Shown: piece by piece, positions 1-8,719 of the stretch
Layout of the letters: each line of letters begins with the position of its first letter
Numbering within the stretch: position 1 is the stretch's first letter
Assembly (NCBI RefSeq): GCF_028416635.1
Contig: NZ_CP114013.1
Location: 744,001-808,000 of the forward strand
DNA length: 64,000 bases
Direction: 5' to 3'
DNA from: Baekduia alba
GTDB lineage: Bacteria; Actinomycetota; Thermoleophilia; Solirubrobacterales; Solirubrobacteraceae
The notes under the pieces: generated by a model
What the model was told of the DNA's origin: nothing
Seen by the model: only the letters and a program-made list of their open reading frames with translations
Database searches by the model: none
Program-made: the position numbers and the translations under genes

Positions 1-1974
1 ATGGCCGGCACCACGACCGATCTCGAGCGGCAGCTCGCCGACCTCCTCGAGCAGAAGCGCTTCGAGCCGCCGGAGGCGTTCAAGGCCAATGCCTTGATCA
101 AGGACCTCTCGGTGCACGAGGAGGCGGCGAAGGATCCGGTGGCGTGGTGGCGCGAGCAGGCCAACGCGCTGCACTGGTTCGAAGCGCCGCAGGCCACGCT
201 GAACGACGACAACCCGCCGTTCTACAAGTGGTTCGAGGGCGGCAAGGTCAACGCCTCCTACAACTGCCTGGACCGACATGTAGAAGCTGGTCTGGGCGAC
301 CGCGTCGCGTTCAAGTGGCGCGGGGAGGAGGGCGAGTCGCGTGACGTCACCTACGGGTGGCTGCTGGAGCAGACGCAGCGGGCGGCCAACGCGCTGAAGG
401 ACTCCGGCGTCGAGGCTGGGGACGTCGTCGGGATCTTCCTGCCGATGATCCCGGAGGTCGTCGTCGCGATGCTGGCGTGCGCGCGGATCGGCGCGCCGCA
501 CAACGTGGTCTTCGGCGGGTTCAGCGCCGAGTCGGTCAAGGAGCGCATGGAGTTCTCCGAGGCCAAGGCGCTGATCACCGTCGACGGCGCGCGGCGCAAG
601 GGCAAGGCCGCGCCGGTCAAGAAGACGGTCGACGAGGTCGGGATGCCGGTCCAGACCACGTTCGTCGTCAAGCACACCGGGCTCGACGACTGCCCGATGG
701 GCGACGGCGACGTCTGGTGGCACGAGGCGCTGGAGGCGGCGGACGCGGAGTGCCCGGCCGCCGAGCTGGACGCCGAGCATCCGCTGTTCATCCTGTACTC
801 GAGCGGCTCGACGGCCAAGCCGAAGGGCATCCAGCACACGACGGGCGGCTACCTGACGCACGTCGCCTGGACGCACAAGCACGTCTTCGACCTCAAGCCC
901 GAGAGCGACGTGTACTGGTGCAGCGCCGACGTCGGCTGGATCACCGGGCACTCCTACATCGTCTACGGGCCGCTGCTGAACGCGGCGACGTCGGTGATGT
1001 ACGAGGGCGCGCCCGACTACCCGCACAAGGGCATCTGGTGGGAGCTGGCCGAGAAGACCGAGACCACCATCTTCTACACCGCGCCCACCGCGATCCGCGC
1101 GTGCATCAAGTGGGGGACCGAGCACGTCGACAAGGCCGACCTGTCCAAGCTGCGGCTGCTGGGCAGCGTGGGCGAGCCGATCAACCCGAAGGCGTGGCTC
1201 TGGTACTGGAAGGTCGTCGGCGGCGGCAACTGCCCGGTCGTCGACACGTGGTGGCAGACCGAGACCGGCGGGATCATGATCACCACCCTGCCGGGCGCCC
1301 AGTCGATGAAGCCGGGGATCGCCGGGACGCCGCTGCCGGGCGTCGTGGCCGCCGTCCTCGACGAGGAGGGCAACGAGGTCTCGCGCGACACGCAGGGCTT
1401 GTTGTCGTTGTCGAAGCCGTGGCCCGGGATGCTGCGCACGCTCTACGGCGACGACGACCGCTACATCTCGACCTACTGGGACAAGTGGGGCCCGGAGACG
1501 TATCTCGTGGGCGACGCGTCCAAGCAGGACGAGGAGGGCTACATCAGCGTCATCGGGCGCGTCGACGACGTGCTCAACGTCAGCGGCCACCGGATGTCGA
1601 CGGCCGAGATCGAGTCCGCGATCGTCTCGCACGGCAAGGTCGCCGAGGCCGCCGTCATCGGCGCGACCGACGAGGACACGGGCCAGAGCGTCGCCGCGTT
1701 CGTCACGCTCGAGGGCGACATCGAAGGCACCGACGAGCTGGTCGCCGAGATCCGCGAGCACGTCGCGGTCCGCATCGGCAAGCTCGCGCGGCCCAAGCGC
1801 ATCATCTGGGCCGACGACCTCCCGAAGACCCGCTCCGGCAAGATCATGCGCCGGTTGTTGAAGGACATCGCCGAGGGCCGCGAGCTCGGCGACGTCACGA
1901 CCCTGCGCGACCCGGACGTCATGTCCCAGCTGCAGGGCAAGATCAGGGAGCGCCAGGCCACCGGCGAGGAATGA
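1..1974 (+). CDS. acsA: acetyl-CoA synthetase (AMP-forming)
   Basis: A 657-aa ligase that makes acetyl-CoA from acetate, ATP and CoA via acetyl-AMP; the length matches the Acs family (about 650 aa). The adenylation signature YSSGSTAKPKG is visible at residues 267-277. The C-terminal motif PKTRSGKIMRR carries the catalytic Lys614 (codon 1840-1842), the residue reversibly acetylated in this family. The ATG is the first base of the window, so upstream control is not visible. The next gene encodes a GNAT/NDP-synthetase fusion of the type known to acetylate Acs. The full family length beginning at this ATG supports it as the true start, though a longer form cannot be excluded. Confidence 0.95.
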   Translation: MAGTTTDLERQLADLLEQKRFEPPEAFKANALIKDLSVHEEAAKDPVAWWREQANALHWFEAPQATLNDDNPPFYKWFEGGKVNASYNCLDRHVEAGLGDRVAFKWRGEEGESRDVTYGWLLEQTQRAANALKDSGVEAGDVVGIFLPMIPEVVVAMLACARIGAPHNVVFGGFSAESVKERMEFSEAKALITVDGARRKGKAAPVKKTVDEVGMPVQTTFVVKHTGLDDCPMGDGDVWWHEALEAADAECPAAELDAEHPLFILYSSGSTAKPKGIQHTTGGYLTHVAWTHKHVFDLKPESDVYWCSADVGWITGHSYIVYGPLLNAATSVMYEGAPDYPHKGIWWELAEKTETTIFYTAPTAIRACIKWGTEHVDKADLSKLRLLGSVGEPINPKAWLWYWKVVGGGNCPVVDTWWQTETGGIMITTLPGAQSMKPGIAGTPLPGVVAAVLDEEGNEVSRDTQGLLSLSKPWPGMLRTLYGDDDRYISTYWDKWGPETYLVGDASKQDEEGYISVIGRVDDVLNVSGHRMSTAEIESAIVSHGKVAEAAVIGATDEDTGQSVAAFVTLEGDIEGTDELVAEIREHVAVRIGKLARPKRIIWADDLPKTRSGKIMRRLLKDIAEGRELGDVTTLRDPDVMSQLQGKIRERQATGEE

Positions 1975-1984
1975 GGCGACGGCT

Positions 1985-2025
1985 GCAGGCATGGTGCGGG
2001 TTTCGCCCTCCGGGCGAACGCCTGC
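1985..2025 (+). other. hairpin between acs and the acetyltransferase gene
   Basis: A perfect 7-bp stem, TTCGCCC (2002-2008) with GGGCGAA (2012-2018) and a 3-nt loop, is enclosed by a second complementary pair, GCAGGC (1985-1990) with GCCTGC (2020-2025). No T-run follows, so it is not a standard intrinsic terminator. It may attenuate read-through or stabilise the acs 3' end. It lies inside the longest possible downstream reading frame and argues that translation there starts later, at GTG 2060. Confidence 0.45.
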
Positions 2026-2059
2026 GACCGAAGGCGAGCCGTCCGGGCGAGCTTTCGGC

Positions 2060-4504
2060 GTGATCGTCCGCGACGTCATCCTCCGAGACGGATCCGCCCT
2101 CCGGCTGCGCTCACCGCGGCCGGAGGACGAGGAGGCGATCCGGGCGTTCTTCGAGGCGCTGACGTTCGAGAGCCGGTACCTGCGCTTCCACGGCGCCGGC
2201 CGGTCGGACCTCATCTCGCGCGACTACGCCAACGCGGACGGCGACGCGCGCGTGCCGCTGCTGGCGCACCTGGGCGACCGCGTCGTCGCGGTCGCCGGCT
2301 ACGACCGGCTCAACGAGCCCGACGCGGCCGAGGTCGCCTTCGCCGTCTCCGAGGACCAGCAGGGCCGCGGGCTGGCGACGAGCATGTTGCAGCAGTTGGC
2401 CGACGTCGCCGCGACGCGCGGGATCACGCGGTTCGACGCCGAGGTGATGGGCGAGAACCGGCCGATGCTGCACGTCTTCGGCAACGCCGGCTTCGGCGTG
2501 CGGCGCGGCTCGACCGGCGGGATCGTGCACCTCGCGCTGGACCTGCGACCGACCGTGACGCTGGCCGAGCGGATCGACGACCGGACGCACGCGGCGACGG
2601 TCGCGTCGCTGCGGGCGCTGCTGTCTCCGGCGTCGATCGCGGTCGTCGGCGCGTCGGCGCGCGAGGGGTCGGTCGGCGGCGCGATCTTCCGCGGCATCGT
2701 CGAAGGCGGCTACCGCGGGGTGGCGACGCCGGTGCACCCGGATCGCGGCGTCGTCGGCTCGACGCGCGCGGTGGCGTCGCTGGGGGACCTGGAGGAGCCG
2801 GCCGAGCTGGCGGTCGTCGCCGTGGCGGCGGGCGAGGTGCTCGGGGTCGCGCGCGAGGCGGCCGCGGCCGGCGTTCGGGCGTTGTTGGTGGTGTCGACCG
2901 GCTTCGCCGACACCGACGAGCCGGAGGGCGTGGCCCGCGAGGAGGCCCTGCTGGCCGAGGTGCGCGCGCACGGGCTGCGGCTGGTCGGGCCCAACGCGCT
3001 GGGCGTCGTCAACACGGACCCGTCGCTGCGCCTCCAGGCGCTGATCGGGCGCGTGCCGCTGCGCGCCGGCGGGCTGGGGCTGTCGTCGCAGTCGGGCGCG
3101 CTGGGCCTGGCGCTGCTGGGCCACGCGGCCGCACGGCGGATGGGCGTGTCGTCGTTCCTGGCGCTCGGCAACCGCGCCGACGTCTCGACCAACGACGTCT
3201 TGGAGCACTTCGCCGACGACGACCGCACGACGGTCGTCGCCTTCTACGTCGAGTCGTTCGGCAACCCGCGGCGGTTCTCGCAGGTGGCGCGGCGCGTGTC
3301 GCGCCGGAAGCCGATCCTGGCGGTGAAGGGCTCGCGCCCGCGCGACGACGGCGCCGCGCCCGGCCGGCTGCGGATCGCCAACGCGCTGACCGACGCCGCG
3401 CTGACCGAGGCGCTGTTCGCGCAGGCCGGCGTGCTGCGCGTCGAGTCCACGCAGACGCTCTTCGACGCCGCCGAGCTGCTGGAGCGCCAGCCGCTGCCGG
3501 CCGGCCGCTGCCTCGGCATCGTGACCAACAGCGGTGGCCTCGGGACCGTCGCCGCCGACGCCGCGGCCGCCCGCGGCCTGTCGCTGGCCAAGGTGGCGGA
3601 CACGACGCGCGAGCGCCTCGCCGCCGCGCTGCCCCACGCCGACCGGCTCGGCAACCCGATCGACCTCGGCGTCCGCGCCGGCACCGCCGACGAGCGCCTC
3701 GCCGTCGAAGCCCTGCTCGACGACGACGGCGTCGACGCCGTCCTGGTCGTCCACGTCGGCCTCGGCGGCGACGACCCGGAGGAGCGCTTGGCCGCCCTGG
3801 AGGACGCCGTCGCCGGGGGCGAGGCGAAGAAGCCCGTGGTCGCCTGCGTCGTCGGCGGCGACGGCCGGCTGCCGGAGCGCGAGACGCGGCGCGTGCCCAA
3901 CTACCGCTTCCCGGAGGCCGCGGTGCGTGCGCTGGCGATCGCGGCCGACCGGCGGGCCTGGCTCGGCCGGCGGCTCGGCCAGAGCCCGGCGCTGGACGGC
4001 TTCGACGCGGCCGCGGCCCAGGAGGTCGCGGCGCGGGCGGGCGAGGGCTGGCTCGACGGCGACGGCACGGTCGCGCTGCTGGCCGCCGCCGGCCTGACGC
4101 TGGCCGAGCCCGGTGGCGAGGAGACGGCGGTCGCGGTCCTGATCGGCGCGGTCAACGACGCCGAGTTCGGCCCGGTCGTCGGCGTCGCGCCCGGCGGCGG
4201 GCTCGGCTGGGCCGGGCCGATCCCGGGCGACGCGGCGTTCCGGCTCGCGCCGCTGACCGACGTCGACGCCGAGGAGCTCGTCGAGCGCCCGCCGGCCGTG
4301 CGCGCGGCGCTCGCGGCCGATACCTACGACATGGCGGCGCTGCGCGACGTCATCCTGCGCCTGGGCGCGCTCGCCGACGCGGTCCCGGAGCTGGCCGAGG
4401 CCGAGCTCGACCCGGTGCTGGTCTCCGCCGCCGGCGTCACGCTCGGCGGCGCCCGCATCCGGCTCGCCGCGCCGCCGGCGCGCGATCGGGCCAAGACCTG
4501 GTGA
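2060..4504 (+). CDS. GNAT + NDP-forming acyl-CoA synthetase-like protein; probable protein lysine acetyltransferase (Pat type)
   Basis: About 814 aa from GTG 2060; ATG 1991 would add 23 residues that overlap an RNA hairpin. The first ~160 residues are a GNAT domain with an acetyl-CoA loop (QQGRGLAT). CoA-binding (VVGASAREGSVGG) and succinyl-CoA-synthetase-like domains (SQSGALG, GNRADVSTNDVL) follow. This reversed order, GNAT first, is known from the Streptomyces PatA-type acetyltransferases that modify acyl-CoA synthetases. The synthetase half looks inert: the SHTG phosphohistidine motif is absent (IANALTDAAL stands there) and the ATP-grasp region is strongly shortened after 'AAAGLTLAEP'. Lying 85 bp behind acs, its likely job is sensing CoA species and acetylating Acs Lys614. 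The target is inference. Confidence 0.82.
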   Translation: MIVRDVILRDGSALRLRSPRPEDEEAIRAFFEALTFESRYLRFHGAGRSDLISRDYANADGDARVPLLAHLGDRVVAVAGYDRLNEPDAAEVAFAVSEDQQGRGLATSMLQQLADVAATRGITRFDAEVMGENRPMLHVFGNAGFGVRRGSTGGIVHLALDLRPTVTLAERIDDRTHAATVASLRALLSPASIAVVGASAREGSVGGAIFRGIVEGGYRGVATPVHPDRGVVGSTRAVASLGDLEEPAELAVVAVAAGEVLGVAREAAAAGVRALLVVSTGFADTDEPEGVAREEALLAEVRAHGLRLVGPNALGVVNTDPSLRLQALIGRVPLRAGGLGLSSQSGALGLALLGHAAARRMGVSSFLALGNRADVSTNDVLEHFADDDRTTVVAFYVESFGNPRRFSQVARRVSRRKPILAVKGSRPRDDGAAPGRLRIANALTDAALTEALFAQAGVLRVESTQTLFDAAELLERQPLPAGRCLGIVTNSGGLGTVAADAAAARGLSLAKVADTTRERLAAALPHADRLGNPIDLGVRAGTADERLAVEALLDDDGVDAVLVVHVGLGGDDPEERLAALEDAVAGGEAKKPVVACVVGGDGRLPERETRRVPNYRFPEAAVRALAIAADRRAWLGRRLGQSPALDGFDAAAAQEVAARAGEGWLDGDGTVALLAAAGLTLAEPGGEETAVAVLIGAVNDAEFGPVVGVAPGGGLGWAGPIPGDAAFRLAPLTDVDAEELVERPPAVRAALAADTYDMAALRDVILRLGALADAVPELAEAELDPVLVSAAGVTLGGARIRLAAPPARDRAKTW

Positions 4505-4541
4505 GTTGCCGTCGCGACGCCGCCTCTGCGAGGCTCGGAGC

Positions 4542-6122
4542 ATGGGTCGCTACGACGAGCTCCGCGAGCAGCACACCTGGAACGTCCCCGAGCGCTACAA
4601 CATCGCTCAGGACGTCTGCGACAAGCATCCGCGCGACAAGCTCGCGATGGTGTGGGAGCGCTTCGACGGCGAGCGGCGGGACCTGAATTGGGGCGAGCTG
4701 CAGGACCTCGCCAACCAGGCGGCGCACGTCCTGCGGGACCATGGGGTCGACTCGGGCGAGCGCGTCGCGGTCGTGCTCCCGCCGACGCCGGAGACGGCCG
4801 CGGTCTTCTTCGGCGCCTGGAAGTGCGGCGCGATCCTGCTGTCGATGTCGGTGCTCTACGGCGACGACGGCATCGCGCACCGCCTCGACGACTCGCGGCC
4901 GCGCGTCCTGATCACCGACGCGGCCAACGCCGACCGCTTCCGCCGGCACGTCGGGACGACGGTCGGCGAGCTGCTGGTCGTCGACGAGGGCGACGGCCTG
5001 CTGACCGGCGCGCCCACCGACCACGTCGCCGCCGACACGTCGGCCGACGACCCCGCCCAGCTCTACTACACGAGCGGCACGACCGGCCTGGCGAAGGGCA
5101 TCGTCCACGCCCACCGCTACCTGCTCGCCCACGAGGAGTTCCTCTACTGCCACGAGGTGCAGGACGGCGAGCGCTTCCACGGCATGGGCGAGTGGGCGTG
5201 GGCCGCGGGCATCGCGCCGCTGCTGGGCCCGTGGCGCCTCGGCGCGGTCCAGGTCGTCCTCCAGCGCGAGGGCGGCTTCGCGCCGGCCCAGCAGCTGGAC
5301 TTCCTGAGCCGCCACGCCGTCACCAACGTCTTCACGACGCCGACCGCGATGCGCTCGATGATGGCCATCGAGGACGCCGGGACCAAGTACCCCAACACGT
5401 TCCGCCGCGTCTGCTCGGCCGGCGAGCCGTTGAACCCCGAGGCGATCCGCTGGTTCCGCGAGCAGTACGGCCTGACCGTCCTCGACTACTACGGGTTGAC
5501 CGAGTCCTACCCCTTGGTCGCCAACTACCCGTTCCAGGAGGTGCGCGAGGGGTCGATGGGCCTGCCGATGCCCGGCTGGGACGTCCGGATCCTCGACGAG
5601 GACGAGAACGAGGTCGCGCGCGGCGAGCGCGGCGAGATCTGCCTGCGCGCGCGGTCCAACCCGCACTACCCGCTCGGGTACTGGAACAACGACGAGGCGG
5701 CGCAGGAGGCCTTCGGCGGCGACTGGTTCCACACCAAGGACGCCGCGACCCAGGACGACGACGGCTACGTCTGGTACGCCGGCCGCGCCGACGACGTGAT
5801 CATCGCCGCCGGCTACCGCATCGGCCCGTTCGAGGTCGAGTCCGCCTGCATCGAGCATCCGGCGGTGCGCGAGGCCGCGGCGGTGGCCTCGCCCGACGAG
5901 CGCCGCGGCTCGGTGGTCAAGGCCTTCATCGTGCTCGCCGAGGGTCGCGAGCCGTCCGACGCCCTCGCCGACGAGATCAAGGCCTTCGTCCGCGACCGCC
6001 TCTCGGCCTACGCCTACCCGCGCCGCGTCGAGTTCGTGGCCGATCTGCCCAAGACGCTCACAGGCAAGATCCGTCGCATCGAGCTGCGCGAGCGGGAGGC
6101 AAAGGCGGCCAAGGCGGGCTAG
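4542..6122 (+). CDS. AMP-forming acyl-CoA synthetase (medium-chain/benzoate-CoA ligase-like)
   Basis: A 526-aa ANL-superfamily ligase activating a carboxylic acid as acyl-AMP and transferring it to CoA. YYTSGTTGLAKG is the ATP-binding loop, YYGLTESYP the A5 region, and PKTLTGKIRR the C-terminal catalytic-lysine motif. Start ATG 4542 begins MGRYDELREQH after a GAGG; an earlier in-frame ATG at 4506 adds twelve unlikely residues. The sequence resembles ACSM/benzoate-CoA ligase relatives more than acetyl-CoA synthetase, but the substrate cannot be read from the sequence. It lies 37 bp after the acetyltransferase gene in the same direction and could be another target of it. It meets the epimerase gene tail to tail with a 4-nt overlap. 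Confidence 0.85.
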   Translation: MGRYDELREQHTWNVPERYNIAQDVCDKHPRDKLAMVWERFDGERRDLNWGELQDLANQAAHVLRDHGVDSGERVAVVLPPTPETAAVFFGAWKCGAILLSMSVLYGDDGIAHRLDDSRPRVLITDAANADRFRRHVGTTVGELLVVDEGDGLLTGAPTDHVAADTSADDPAQLYYTSGTTGLAKGIVHAHRYLLAHEEFLYCHEVQDGERFHGMGEWAWAAGIAPLLGPWRLGAVQVVLQREGGFAPAQQLDFLSRHAVTNVFTTPTAMRSMMAIEDAGTKYPNTFRRVCSAGEPLNPEAIRWFREQYGLTVLDYYGLTESYPLVANYPFQEVREGSMGLPMPGWDVRILDEDENEVARGERGEICLRARSNPHYPLGYWNNDEAAQEAFGGDWFHTKDAATQDDDGYVWYAGRADDVIIAAGYRIGPFEVESACIEHPAVREAAAVASPDERRGSVVKAFIVLAEGREPSDALADEIKAFVRDRLSAYAYPRRVEFVADLPKTLTGKIRRIELREREAKAAKAG

Positions 6123-7069
6123 AGCCCTTCGCGGAAGCCGACGCGCCAGCTCGGCCACCGCGGCTCGAAGCCGAGCACGCGGCGCGCGCGGGCGTTGGAC
6201 GCGCCGCGCGACGCCGTCATCATCGTCACCGCGACCTCGCCCGCCGCGAGCTTGCCCAGCCAGGCCGGCACGCGGCGCGGCGGCTTGGCGCCGATCGCTT
6301 CCGCGAACGCCGGGATCCAGTCCGCGACACGCACCGGCTCGTCGTCGACGATCGCGAAGATGCCCTGCGGGCCGCCCGGCTCCAGCGTCGCGACCACGGC
6401 GCGCGCCGCGTCGTCGATGTGCGTGAACGACCACACGCCGCCGCCGTCGCCGATGATCGGCAGGCGACGCTTGGCGATCAGGTCGGTGATGTCGCCGCGC
6501 GTGCTCATGCTCGTGCCGGGACCGTAGAACCCGCCGTAGCGCAGGACGACGCCCTCGATGCCGTGCGTCGCGCGTGCGTGGGTGACCATGTCCTCCAACT
6601 CGCGGATCGCGGCCAGCGACTCGCGCTGCGCCTTCGGCGGATCCGTGTCCAGCGGCGCGTCCTCGTCCTTGACCGCCCCGCCCTCGCGCGCGAACGGCCA
6701 GCCCGTGTAGGACTGCACGATGATCCGGCGCGTGCCGGCCGCCCGGCCCGCGTCCAAGAGGTTGCGCAGCCCCTCGGTCCGCAGCCGGTTGGTCGTCGCG
6801 AACACGCGGTCGAAGTGCTTCATGTCGGTCGCGCCCGTCAGCGCCGTGAGCTGGTGGACGATCACGTCCGGCTCGGCGCCCCGGACCGCGCCCATGACCG
6901 CGTCGAGGTCCAGCGCGTCGGCGACGACCGGCATCGCGCCCAGCTCGCGCAGATGACCGGCCTTGGCCTCCGTCCGCGTCATCGCCACGACCTCGTGGCC
7001 CTCGTCGAGCAGCATCGGCACCAGCCGCTGCCCCACCGCACCTGTTGCACCAGCGATAAGGGTTCTCAT
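6119..7069 (-). CDS. NAD-dependent epimerase/dehydratase family protein
   Basis: A 316-aa extended short-chain dehydrogenase-type protein. The N-terminal Rossmann motif is GATGAVGQRL. The usual YxxxK pair is not obvious in the active-site region (IIVQSYTGWPF), so the reaction is unassigned. Group ECF41 sigma factors are typically encoded beside a carboxymuconolactone decarboxylase, oxidoreductase or epimerase-type gene, and this gene is divergent from exactly such a sigma factor. A matching promoter lies at 7080-7106, ending only 10 nt before the start codon, so the mRNA would be leaderless or nearly so. It is probably the regulon partner of that sigma factor. Confidence 0.85.
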   Translation of the reverse strand: MRTLIAGATGAVGQRLVPMLLDEGHEVVAMTRTEAKAGHLRELGAMPVVADALDLDAVMGAVRGAEPDVIVHQLTALTGATDMKHFDRVFATTNRLRTEGLRNLLDAGRAAGTRRIIVQSYTGWPFAREGGAVKDEDAPLDTDPPKAQRESLAAIRELEDMVTHARATHGIEGVVLRYGGFYGPGTSMSTRGDITDLIAKRRLPIIGDGGGVWSFTHIDDAARAVVATLEPGGPQGIFAIVDDEPVRVADWIPAFAEAIGAKPPRRVPAWLGKLAAGEVAVTMMTASRGASNARARRVLGFEPRWPSWRVGFREGL

Positions 7070-7079
7070 GGGGCCCTGA

Positions 7080-7106
7080 GACGAAACAGCCGTTGCGGGC
7101 GTGACA
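7080..7106 (-). promoter_or_regulatory. predicted ECF41-type promoter for the epimerase gene
   Basis: Reading the minus strand: TGTCACG (7106-7100), 16-nt spacer, CGTC (7083-7080). This matches the group ECF41 consensus as I recall it (TGTCACA-N16-CGTC). The -35 is one half of the 14-bp palindrome at 7100-7113. The expected start of transcription is around 7072-7074, with the start codon at 7069. Confidence 0.75.
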
Positions 7107-7133
7107 TGTCACGCCGAGAAGGGCAAGATCGTC
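7107..7133 (+). promoter_or_regulatory. predicted ECF41-type promoter for the sigma factor gene (autoregulation)
   Basis: TGTCACG (7107-7113), 16-nt spacer (7114-7129), CGTC (7130-7133). It is the exact mirror image of the epimerase promoter about the axis 7106/7107 and uses the other half of the same palindrome. The expected start of transcription is about 7139-7141. It implies the sigma factor controls its own gene. Confidence 0.75.
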
Positions 7134-7157
7134 TTCGAGCACATGACGGAATCGACG

Positions 7158-8054
7158 ATGCTGACCGACCTCCGCCCGCTGGTGTTCTCGATCGCCTATC
7201 GGATGCTCGGCTCGGTGGTGGAGGCGGAGGACATCGCGCAGGAGACGCTGCTGCGGGCGCACCGCGAGCTGGCCGACGGCACGCAGATCGCGTCGCCCAA
7301 GGCCTACATGACCGCGATCGCGACGCGGCTGTCGATCGACCACCTGCGCTCGGCGCGCGTGCGCCGCGAGGCCTACGTGGGACCGTGGCTGCCGGAGCCG
7401 CTGCTCACGCGCGCGGGCGCGGACCCTAGCGTCGACCTGCCGGCCGACGCCGAGCTGGCCGACGACCTCTCGATGGCGTTCCTGCTCGTGCTCGAGCGCC
7501 TGACGCCGGTCGAGCGCGCGGTGTTCCTGCTGCGCGAGGCGTTCGACTACACCTTCGCCGAGATCGCCGAGGTGGTGGACAAGAGCCCGGACAACTGCCG
7601 GCAGATCGCCGCGCGGGCGCGCCGGCACGTGATCGCCGAGAAGCCGCGGTTCGAGCCGTCGGCCGCCGCGCGCGAGTCGCTGGCCAAGCGCTTCCTCACC
7701 GCCGCCCAGGAGGGCGACATGGAGGGGTTGGTCGCGATGCTCGCCGACGACGCGGTCTTCACCGGCGACGGCGGCGGCAAGGCGACGGCGTTCCCGGCCC
7801 CGGTCATCGGCGCCGAGAAGATCGCCCACGCGCTCCGGGCGATCTTCCGGCAGGCGGCGGTCGCCGACGGCATCACGGTCACGCTCACCGAGGTCAACGG
7901 CATGCCGGGCTGGATCGCGCGCGAGGGCGACGGCCGCGTGATCGTCGTGATGGCCTTGGACATCCTCGACGACCACGTGCTGGGCGTGCGGTCGATCGTC
8001 AACCCCGACAAGCTGGGGCACCTCGGCCCGGTCAGCGATCGGGCCCGGCGCTAG
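7158..8054 (+). CDS. ECF sigma factor, group 41 (SigJ-like) with fused C-terminal regulatory domain
   Basis: A 298-aa RNA polymerase sigma factor. Region 2 covers about residues 8-75 (SIAYRMLGSVVEAEDIAQET) and region 4 about 105-160. A SnoaL-like domain occupies about 170-290. The three hallmarks of group ECF41 are present: WLPEP (77-81, linker), DGGGK (204-208) and NPDKL (282-286). In this group no separate anti-sigma factor is known; the fused domain controls activity. Start ATG 7158 has a GGA 7 nt upstream. ATG 7143 is an alternative giving an almost leaderless message. An upstream GTG at 7101 is excluded because it lies in the -35 element. Overlaps the HAD gene by 4 nt, tail to tail. Confidence 0.93.
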   Translation: MLTDLRPLVFSIAYRMLGSVVEAEDIAQETLLRAHRELADGTQIASPKAYMTAIATRLSIDHLRSARVRREAYVGPWLPEPLLTRAGADPSVDLPADAELADDLSMAFLLVLERLTPVERAVFLLREAFDYTFAEIAEVVDKSPDNCRQIAARARRHVIAEKPRFEPSAAARESLAKRFLTAAQEGDMEGLVAMLADDAVFTGDGGGKATAFPAPVIGAEKIAHALRAIFRQAAVADGITVTLTEVNGMPGWIAREGDGRVIVVMALDILDDHVLGVRSIVNPDKLGHLGPVSDRARR

Positions 8055-8707
8055 TCGATGATGTAGATCGGGTTGTTCAGGCGCAGCGTCATGCGGGCGT
8101 GGCCGCCGTCCAGGTCGCTCTGCTGGTCGCCGACGTCGAGGACGATCGTCGCGCCCTGCTTCTCCAGCGCCTTGCGCGCGGCGAGCTTGAAGGGGGTGAT
8201 CGTGGCCTTGGTGTCGCTCGCCGGACGGCAGGTGAGCGTGAACGGCTTCTTGATCCCCTGCGCGATCAGGTTCTTCTGGCGCAGGGCGCACGCGGCCTGC
8301 GGCGCGCCGGTGATGAACGCGATCGCGACCTTCTCGGCGCGGGCGTGCTTGATGAAGGCCTTGGCGGCGGGGAAGGCCACCGACCTGCTCTGCACGACGC
8401 ACGTCGCGAGGCCGGACAGGTCGAAGTCCACGGCGTCGAGGCAGTTCCAGTTCGACAGCGTGGTCTCGTCGATGTCGAGGACGACCGTCGGCTTCTTGGG
8501 GTGCTTCTTCAGCTGCGTGTCGAGCAGCGTCGTGGCCTTGGCGTAGCGGGCCGTGATGCCCTTCTCGTAGGCGGCCTTGCCGGCGCGCAGCTGGTCGGGC
8601 GTGTCGAGCGTGCGGTTGGTCGTGGCGACGGCGGTGCCGGCGGCCGCGAGGACCAGGAGCGCGGCGAGCGCGAGCGCCAGGGAGCGGGACAGCGTGGGGC
8701 GGTTCAT
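8051..8707 (-). CDS. secreted HAD-superfamily acid phosphatase (class B/VSP-like)
   Basis: 218 aa with an N-terminal hydrophobic signal segment (about residues 9-28, AAAGTAVA). The HAD motif I, DIDET, is at 78-82, where Asp78 would be the nucleophile. The second motif is FITGAPQ. The C-terminal GDQQSDLDGG followed by LNNPIYI corresponds to the GDxxxD...LPNPMYYI ending of plant acid phosphatase/vegetative storage proteins and bacterial class B-type phosphatases. It probably hydrolyses phosphomonoesters outside the membrane. It lies 12 bp downstream of the 8720-9697 gene, presumably co-transcribed. Confidence 0.85.
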   Translation of the reverse strand: MNRPTLSRSLALALAALLVLAAAGTAVATTNRTLDTPDQLRAGKAAYEKGITARYAKATTLLDTQLKKHPKKPTVVLDIDETTLSNWNCLDAVDFDLSGLATCVVQSRSVAFPAAKAFIKHARAEKVAIAFITGAPQAACALRQKNLIAQGIKKPFTLTCRPASDTKATITPFKLAARKALEKQGATIVLDVGDQQSDLDGGHARMTLRLNNPIYIID

Positions 8708-8719
8708 CGCCCCGGCAGG

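Noticed and set aside
7101-7157. Earlier GTG start for the ECF41 sigma gene
   Set aside because: It lies within the -35 palindrome, upstream of the predicted transcription start.
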